From the NCBI GenBank assembly GCA_035457505.1, contig DATIBL010000106.1, positions 1 through 11,236 of the forward strand: a stretch of DNA of 11,236 bases. The letters are read 5' to 3'. Below the pieces are notes generated by a model. That model did not search any database. It was not told where the DNA came from and saw nothing but the letters and a program-made list of their open reading frames with translations. Shown here in pieces: positions 7,361-11,236 of the stretch. Made by a program: the position numbers and the translations under genes. The stretch is from DATIBL01 sp035457505. Lineage in GTDB: Bacteria; Patescibacteriota; Minisyncoccia; Phycocordibacterales; UBA6899. How positions within the stretch are numbered: the first letter of the stretch is position 1; each line of letters begins with the position of its first letter.

Positions 7361-7366
7361 GAGGGG
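7361..7366 (+). promoter_or_regulatory. Shine-Dalgarno (GAGGGG) deciding the start of the small gene
   Basis: GAGGGG lies six bases before the ATG at 7373. The frame stays open upstream into tlyA (possible GTG at 7238), but that would overlap tlyA by 100 bases and has no RBS advantage, so 7373 is chosen. Confidence 0.65.
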
Positions 7367-7372
7367 ACACGC

Positions 7373-7669
7373 ATGTTCCGCAATCTTCCGATTCTTGAGG
7401 ATCACAACCCGAGCGGAGGCGGATGGGGTGGTACTGTGCGATCCGATGCCAACGAGCAGCGCGAGATCGTTGTTACTCGCCTTCGCGAACGCAAGCGTCT
7501 CCAGTCGATGGGAACGCCAGAGGACATGTTCGTCGTCCTTCGTGGCGGCGCAGTGATCCAAGGAAAGCTCCTTCGCTTCGATGAATCGAACGGCACGGTG
7601 ATCGTCTGGGAGACGACACGCTCCTGCAAAATGCATTTCCATATCTCGGATATCGCAGCGATCAGCTGA
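7373..7669 (+). CDS. Small protein with an Sm/Hfq-like C-terminal half (98 aa), function unknown
   Basis: I do not recognise this as a named family. The first half is polar, with a glycine cluster SGGGWGG (14-20) and an Arg/Lys-rich stretch (36-42). Residues 53-98 have the spacing of an Sm fold: V55-x-x-G58-G59-x-x-I62-Q63-G64-x-L66-x-x-F69-D70, then hydrophobic strand TVIVWE (75-80), then MHFHISDIAAIS (87-98). This parallels Hfq, where NGIKLQG is followed by a strand with FD and the protein closes with YKHAIS and a short hydrophobic tail. The characteristic Hfq KH pair is not conserved (F89-H90 instead), and other residues of the RNA faces were not checked. It has a good RBS, follows tlyA on the same strand, and is closed by its own terminator, so it is likely a real, expressed gene. 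An RNA-binding role is a hypothesis; another small beta-barrel such as a PRC- or SH3-type domain is the main alternative. Confidence 0.75.
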   Translation: MFRNLPILEDHNPSGGGWGGTVRSDANEQREIVVTRLRERKRLQSMGTPEDMFVVLRGGAVIQGKLLRFDESNGTVIVWETTRSCKMHFHISDIAAIS

Positions 7670-7671
7670 GC

Positions 7672-7699
7672 AAAGCGACCCTCTCTGGGTGGCTTTTTT
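7672..7699 (+). terminator. Intrinsic terminator of the tlyA-small gene unit
   Basis: AAAGCGACCC (7672-7681) pairs with GGGTGGCTTT (7687-7696) around a TCTCT loop, with one G-G mismatch, and a run of six T ends at 7699. It begins three bases after the TGA of the small gene. Confidence 0.85.
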
Positions 7700-7712
7700 C
7701 GTCCTCCGTCGA

Positions 7713-7718
7713 TATACT
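7713..7718 (+). promoter_or_regulatory. -10 box (TATACT) of corA, leaderless-type
   Basis: TATACT follows the terminator directly and lies nine bases before the ATG at 7728, so the transcript would have a leader of at most a few bases. No Shine-Dalgarno or clear -35 is visible. The same box and nine-base distance occur before the gene at 9551. Confidence 0.6.
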
Positions 7719-7727
7719 TGGCGCATC

Positions 7728-8651
7728 ATGATCACGTTCTATCAGAAGACCGTCACGACTCGCCGGCTGAAGAAGATCGACGAGTTCAAGGTGGGTGCGT
7801 GGGTGCACGTTGAGGAACCCAATGAAGGAGAACTCGATCGTCTTGCCGCCGATCTTCAGCTTGACCGCGGACTTCTCTCCGACGCGATCGACCCCTACGA
7901 AGTCCCGCGTGTGGAAACTGATGCTGAAACTACCTACTTTTTTACGCGTATTCCATACGAGGAGGGCGGCAGGATTCAGACTGCCCCAGTGCTTTTTGGC
8001 ATCGCACCAAATTTTGTTTTTAGCGTTTCGCATCGTGCGCTCCCGTTCTTCGATTCGTTCATCGACGGGCGGATCGAATTGCATACGACGCAGAAGATCC
8101 GTTTCATTTTGAAAATGCTTGCAGAGGTGGATACGGCGTATTATCGCTATATCACCATCATCAACAAAGAGGTTCGCAAGATGCAGGCAAAGCTCCATCA
8201 TACGATCTCGAATCGCGACATCATTCGTTTCGTTCATCTTGAGACCGTGCTCTCGGATATGAATGACGCGCTTGTGCCGACCAACACCGCGCTTTCGAAC
8301 ATTATCTCCGGTAAATTCCTTTCGCTTTTTGAGGAAGATAAGGAGTATGCCGAGGATGTGTTTCTTGCGAATAATCAGCTCGTCGAACTTTGTCGGATCA
8401 ACCTTCGCGCCATCATGAACATCCGCAACGCGTACTCGACGATCATGACGAACAACCTGAACCGCGTGATCAAGCTGCTCACGGGACTCACGATCGTGCT
8501 CACGATCCCCACGATCACCGTCAATCTTTACGGCATGAACGTGCCGCTCCCGTTCCAGGATTCGCCGCATGCGTTCTGGATCATCATGGGCATCGCAACA
8601 GTGCTCACGGGTCTTGCGCTCTGGCTTTTCTCAAGAAAGCACTGGTTGTAG
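7728..8651 (+). CDS. corA: CorA-type magnesium/divalent metal transporter (307 aa)
   Basis: CorA proteins are pentameric inner-membrane channels for Mg2+ and sometimes Co2+ or Ni2+. Here a cytoplasmic N-terminal domain (about 1-115, including the acidic DAIDPYEVPRVE at 52-63) leads into long helices (about 120-245) forming the stalk, then TM1 (about 248-267) ending in the signature YGMNV (268-272; GMN at 269-271), a short periplasmic loop, TM2 (about 283-302) and the basic tail FSRKHWL. This is the full architecture at usual length; E. coli CorA ends in a similar basic KWL tail. The frame is open to a GTG at 7689, but that lies within the upstream terminator, so ATG 7728 is chosen. The gene stands alone, with its own -10 and a hairpin over its stop codon. 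Regulation would be by intracellular Mg2+ gating of the protein itself, as in the family. Confidence 0.92.
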   Translation: MITFYQKTVTTRRLKKIDEFKVGAWVHVEEPNEGELDRLAADLQLDRGLLSDAIDPYEVPRVETDAETTYFFTRIPYEEGGRIQTAPVLFGIAPNFVFSVSHRALPFFDSFIDGRIELHTTQKIRFILKMLAEVDTAYYRYITIINKEVRKMQAKLHHTISNRDIIRFVHLETVLSDMNDALVPTNTALSNIISGKFLSLFEEDKEYAEDVFLANNQLVELCRINLRAIMNIRNAYSTIMTNNLNRVIKLLTGLTIVLTIPTITVNLYGMNVPLPFQDSPHAFWIIMGIATVLTGLALWLFSRKHWL

Positions 8652-8660
8652 CCAGTGCTT
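8637..8660. terminator. Hairpin over the corA stop codon, shared between convergent genes
   Basis: AAGCACTGG (8637-8645) and CCAGTGCTT (8652-8660) form a perfect 9-bp stem whose six-base loop TTGTAG holds the corA stop codon. The following plus-strand bases (CTGTGTGTT) are U-rich but broken; on the minus strand the tail is TCTTG. It lies in the only space between corA and the convergent LOG-family gene, so it probably ends or protects both transcripts, though its tails are weaker than those of the other terminators here. Confidence 0.65.
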
Positions 8661-8684
8661 CTGTGTGTTCGAGGGATCTGCGCG

Positions 8685-9452
8685 CTATCGTCCGCGCGGG
8701 GGCACTTTTCGCTTCACGATCGTGCGATTGCCATCGCGGATCGGTGCTGCCTGAACGATGCGTTCGATTTCGTCGTGGTCATCCGTAATCGTGTAGAGCA
8801 GGAGATCCTTCTTGTCGATCGCATTATGGCGAAGCAGACAGTGCTCAGCGAGAAATGCTTGGAGCGGTTTCCAGAAGTCGCTCCCGACGAGAATGATCGG
8901 CGCGCGGTAAATCTTCTTGGTCTGAATGAGGGTGATGATCTCGAAGAACTCATCGAGCGTGCCGTATCCGCCCGGGTAGAAAATATAGGCTTCGGCAGAG
9001 AAGGAAAGTGCGGTTTTTCGAGAGAAGAAATAGAAAAAGTCGATCGAATCCGTGACATAGGGATTGATGACCTGTTCCTTCGGAAGCTTGATATTGAGGC
9101 CGATTGATGCGCCGCCCGCCTCGAAAGCTCCGCGGTTTGCTGCTTCCATAATGCCTGGACCGCCACCGGAGACGACCGCATAGCCAAGCTTCGAGAGACG
9201 GTGTGCGAGCGCTCGAGCGTCCTTGTAGTGGATATTGCGGTCTTTGAATCGGGCAGAGCCGTAGAAGGTGACAGACTTCGGGTATTTGCGGATGAAGCTG
9301 AATCCTCGGTCGAATTCGGTGGCGATACGCGAGGTGCGGCGGTTTGTTGCGACCTTGGAGATCTCTTTCAGGGTCAGCGGATCACGGTCGATCTTCGCTT
9401 CCGGGAGATTGACGCAGATGACTTCGTCGCCTTTCTTTGCGGGTGACATCAT
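8685..9452 (-). CDS. LOG-family (TIGR00730) Rossmann-fold protein, nucleotide 5'-monophosphate phosphoribohydrolase-like (255 aa)
   Basis: LOG proteins hydrolyse the N-glycosidic bond of nucleoside monophosphates (cytokinin ribotides in plants and some bacteria; purine nucleotides for PpnN-type enzymes). The hallmark motifs are present: SGGGPGIMEAANRGA (95-109), SRKTALS (144-150) and PGGYGTLDEFFE (160-171) with the catalytic-site glutamate. An extended N-terminus of about 55 residues precedes the fold (SVTFYGSARF), and the C-terminus holds YTITDDHDEIERIV, a form I associate with CPR-type members of TIGR00730. The start is set at ATG 9452 (ATG 9449 also possible) because the only other start, GTG 9524, lies upstream of the likely -10 at 9500-9508. 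No Shine-Dalgarno is visible. The old label lysine decarboxylase for this family is a misnomer. The natural substrate here is unknown. Confidence 0.9.
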   Translation of the reverse strand: MMSPAKKGDEVICVNLPEAKIDRDPLTLKEISKVATNRRTSRIATEFDRGFSFIRKYPKSVTFYGSARFKDRNIHYKDARALAHRLSKLGYAVVSGGGPGIMEAANRGAFEAGGASIGLNIKLPKEQVINPYVTDSIDFFYFFSRKTALSFSAEAYIFYPGGYGTLDEFFEIITLIQTKKIYRAPIILVGSDFWKPLQAFLAEHCLLRHNAIDKKDLLLYTITDDHDEIERIVQAAPIRDGNRTIVKRKVPPRGR

Positions 9453-9499
9453 GAGTGCAGCATAAGGAATAATAGGGATCGTCCTGAAAACACCCCGCC

Positions 9500-9508
9500 A
9501 GTATACCA
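9500..9508 (-). promoter_or_regulatory. Extended -10 (TGGTATACT) of the LOG-family gene
   Basis: Minus-strand TGGTATACT has both the TGn extension and a near-consensus hexamer. It predicts a leader of about 40 nt before ATG 9452. No -35 is obvious, as is usual for extended -10 promoters. It diverges from the promoter at 9533-9541. Confidence 0.6.
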
Positions 9509-9532
9509 TATTCCGGATGTGCACCCCCGGCG

Positions 9533-9541
9533 TGATATACT
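9533..9541 (+). promoter_or_regulatory. Extended -10 (TGATATACT) of the pgl-CAP unit, leaderless-type
   Basis: TGATATACT is followed by nine bases and the ATG at 9551, so the transcript would begin within a few bases of the start codon. No Shine-Dalgarno exists between. It is the strongest of the leaderless-type signals in the window. Confidence 0.65.
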
Positions 9542-9550
9542 AAAAACGCC

Positions 9551-10321
9551 ATGCCAGCCGCCCCGCGATTCATCGGCAGACTCAAGCTTTTTGTTCGGAA
9601 CGACGCCGAGGAGACCCGGCGCTTTTTTGCGGAAGATATCACGCGGAAGCTCAAGAAGTTTCTCGATGAGAAGCGCGATGTGCTCTTCCTGACATCCGGC
9701 GGGTCCGCGCTCGGCGTTCTCGATCGCATCGACGAGTCGGTCCTCACGCCGGGGGTTACGATCGGGATCTTTGATGAGCGCTGGGACCCCACGAACAAGA
9801 CCTCGAATTATGCGCAGGTACGCAAGACGCAGTTTTATCTGCAGGCGGTCTCGCGCGGATGCCGTCTCATTGACACGGCGACCGCGAAGGGGCAGTCGCA
9901 AGATGAACTGGCGGATTTCTATGAACGAGAGCTTCGCGTGTGGCGTGAGCGTCATCCGTCGGGCGTGATCTTGGCGACCATCGGTGTCGCGATCGACGGG
10001 CATACCGCCGGTATTATGCCGTTTCCCGAGGACCCTGAGCGTTTTACAGCGCTTTTCGAGGGAGAGCGATGGATCGTCGCCTATGATGCGACGGGGAAGA
10101 ATCCCTATCCTTTTCGCGTCACGACCACTTTCAAATTTCTCCGCATGGTCGATCTGGTCGGCGTATTTCTGATCGGCCAAGACAAAGGGGAGATCTTCCG
10201 CAAACTCCTCGAGGAGGGTTCGCTCGCTGAGATCCCCGGCCGCATTATTAAAGAACTTCCGCGCGGCGCTGTGTATGTCGACCTGCCGCTCGCGCGCGCA
10301 GCGGGTTTCACGCTATCCTGA
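9551..10321 (+). CDS. pgl: 6-phosphogluconolactonase, divergent NagB/RpiA-fold member (256 aa)
   Basis: It would hydrolyse 6-phosphoglucono-1,5-lactone to 6-phosphogluconate in the oxidative pentose phosphate pathway. Family blocks are recognisable in order: TSGGS (48-52) for phosphate binding, DERW (75-78), SNY (85-87), the hallmark IDGHTAGIMPFPED (148-161, usually GxDGHTASLFP), RVTTTFKFL (189-197) for the usual RITLT helix, and a GQDKGEIF block (209-216). The length is normal. The fold is shared with glucosamine-6-phosphate deaminases, but the DGHTA block and the DERW/SNY pair favour the lactonase. No glucose-6-phosphate or 6-phosphogluconate dehydrogenase lies in the window to confirm the pathway. 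The CAP-domain gene follows after 5 bp and is likely cotranscribed and translationally coupled. Confidence 0.85.
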   Translation: MPAAPRFIGRLKLFVRNDAEETRRFFAEDITRKLKKFLDEKRDVLFLTSGGSALGVLDRIDESVLTPGVTIGIFDERWDPTNKTSNYAQVRKTQFYLQAVSRGCRLIDTATAKGQSQDELADFYERELRVWRERHPSGVILATIGVAIDGHTAGIMPFPEDPERFTALFEGERWIVAYDATGKNPYPFRVTTTFKFLRMVDLVGVFLIGQDKGEIFRKLLEEGSLAEIPGRIIKELPRGAVYVDLPLARAAGFTLS

Positions 10322-10326
10322 TCGCC

Positions 10327-11236
10327 ATGACGCTTCGTTCCGCATTCCTGATCGCACTTCTCTTCTTCGTCGGTGTTGGTGCCGTGGTGCTTGTTGCGCT
10401 CCGAGATCCTTCGCGCAGCATTCCTTCGGCCCCGATTGCCGTCATGGCGACCAGTACTGCGACCTCGACCCCGGTTGCCAGTACGACGCCGAGCAAAAGC
10501 ACTTCGTCACCGATTGCAAAGCCTGCTGCGCCCGTAAAAAGCGTTCCAAAGAGCGATCCGATCAAGCCTCCGGTTAAAACGACACCGGTTGCAAGTGTAT
10601 CGACAACGAACGACGCGCCGATTCCCGCTCCGGCTGTTGCGACCATTGCCGCGCCTCCGAAGAGCGCTCCAGTTGAACCGCAGCCCCCGGCGATCATTCA
10701 TGTCGCAACAACCAGCGCGGCCGTTCCTGCACCGGATACGACGGGTGCCGCACTGACGGCAGCTGGCATCTTTTCTCTGACCAACGAAGCGCGAATCACG
10801 GCAGGTTTGCCGCCGCTCGCATATAATGTGAAGCTCGAGACAATGGCGGGCGCGAAGAATACCGACATGATCAGTAAGCAGTATTTTGCGCACGTCTCTC
10901 CGGATGGCGTCGGCATCGGAGATCTTGCGGAGCGCTATGGATACGATTTCCGGCATGTCGGCGAAAATCTCGCGCTCGGAGATTTCACCTCAAACACCCA
11001 CGTCGTCAAAGGCTGGATGGACTCTCCAGGGCACCGCGCCAATATCCTCGGTCAGAAGTTCACCGAGGTTGGAATCTCGGCTGTGCGAGGCAATTACCAG
11101 GGGAGAGAAGTGTGGTATGCGGTGCAGGAATTTGGGACGCCGCTCCCGGATTGCCCTGCACCGGACGAGAGTCTCCGTAGGGAGATTTCGACGCTTGAGC
11201 CGAAGACCGACGAGCTTTCTGCAACGCTTGCGACGA
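10327..11236 (+). CDS. Membrane-anchored CAP/SCP-domain (YkwD-like) surface protein, 3' end outside window
   Basis: An ATG five bases after the pgl stop opens a frame that runs without a stop to the window end (303 codons seen). Residues 5-24 form one hydrophobic segment (signal anchor or signal peptide). Residues about 26-140 are a Pro/Ala/Ser/Thr-rich linker with TPVAS repeated at 48-52 and 86-90. Residues about 143-270 form a CAP domain: LTNEARITAGLPPL (151-164), YFAHVSPDG with H189, GENLALG with E213, WMDSPGHRANIL with H236, and EVGISAV (247-253). The His-Glu-His set of the CAP cavity is present. A polar, possibly coiled-coil tail starts at about 280 and continues past the edge. Such proteins act outside the cell; bacterial YkwD-like members have no settled function. 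The linker suggests display beyond the envelope. Whether there are further domains cannot be seen. Confidence 0.88.
   Translation, partial: MTLRSAFLIALLFFVGVGAVVLVALRDPSRSIPSAPIAVMATSTATSTPVASTTPSKSTSSPIAKPAAPVKSVPKSDPIKPPVKTTPVASVSTTNDAPIPAPAVATIAAPPKSAPVEPQPPAIIHVATTSAAVPAPDTTGAALTAAGIFSLTNEARITAGLPPLAYNVKLETMAGAKNTDMISKQYFAHVSPDGVGIGDLAERYGYDFRHVGENLALGDFTSNTHVVKGWMDSPGHRANILGQKFTEVGISAVRGNYQGREVWYAVQEFGTPLPDCPAPDESLRREISTLEPKTDELSATLAT

Noticed and set aside
7689..7727. In-frame GTG as the corA start
   Set aside because: It lies in the stem of the preceding terminator and upstream of the TATACT box; ATG 7728 fits the leaderless pattern.
9453..9524. GTG 9524 as the start of the LOG-family gene
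   Set aside because: The extension would encode the region holding the extended -10 TGGTATACT and has no family similarity. It remains possible if transcription starts further upstream.
1..11236. GCGATCGC as a cyanobacterial HIP1-type repeat
   Set aside because: About three copies in 11 kb is above chance but below the density I expect for HIP1 genomes, and gene content does not suggest a cyanobacterium.

Overview
The window looks like a chromosomal stretch of a Patescibacteria/CPR-type bacterium (Parcubacteria-like), with fairly high GC by eye. This is inferred, not proven. It rests on the form of several proteins: a LOG-family protein whose extended N-terminus and motifs match those I associate with CPR genomes, a divergent 6-phosphogluconolactonase, an orphan protein of two receiver domains, and a membrane-anchored CAP-domain protein with a long Pro/Ala/Ser/Thr linker. 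Gaps are short, and several genes start a few bases after a TATACT box with no Shine-Dalgarno sequence. UGA is used as a stop, so code 25 (UGA as glycine) does not apply.

Layout. 1-720 (+): C-terminal 239 codons of the translational GTPase TypA/BipA. 721-891: a gap with an 18-bp perfect palindrome and a strong RBS. 892-4392 (+): a 1166-residue single-chain indolepyruvate ferredoxin oxidoreductase-family enzyme, ended by a strong terminator. 4500-5648 (+): a Leu/Phe/Val/Glu-type amino acid dehydrogenase, ended by a hairpin shared with the convergent gene at 5698-6513 (-), which encodes two receiver domains and nothing else. 6579-7337 (+): TlyA-family rRNA 2'-O-methyltransferase, followed by a 98-residue protein (7373-7669) whose C-terminal half reads like an Sm/Hfq barrel, then a terminator. 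7728-8651 (+): CorA-type metal transporter, convergent with a LOG-family nucleotide phosphoribohydrolase (8685-9452, -); a hairpin over the corA stop lies between them. 9551-10321 (+): 6-phosphogluconolactonase, followed after 5 bp by a CAP-domain surface protein (10327 to the window end, incomplete).

How the genes may work together. The dehydrogenase and the oxidoreductase form a plausible two-step amino acid catabolic route: oxidative deamination to a 2-oxo acid, then CoA-dependent decarboxylation giving acyl-CoA and reduced ferredoxin. Each has its own expression signals, so they would be linked by function and position rather than by one transcript. TypA, TlyA and perhaps the Sm-like protein concern ribosomes or RNA. 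The rest is general housekeeping and cell surface. No rRNA, tRNA, CRISPR array, insertion sequence or phage gene was seen. No gene-free stretch exceeds 300 bases.

The points most worth a second look are the fused oxidoreductase plus dehydrogenase pair in a reduced-genome lineage, the Sm/Hfq-like small protein next to tlyA, and the mixed leaderless and Shine-Dalgarno start signals.
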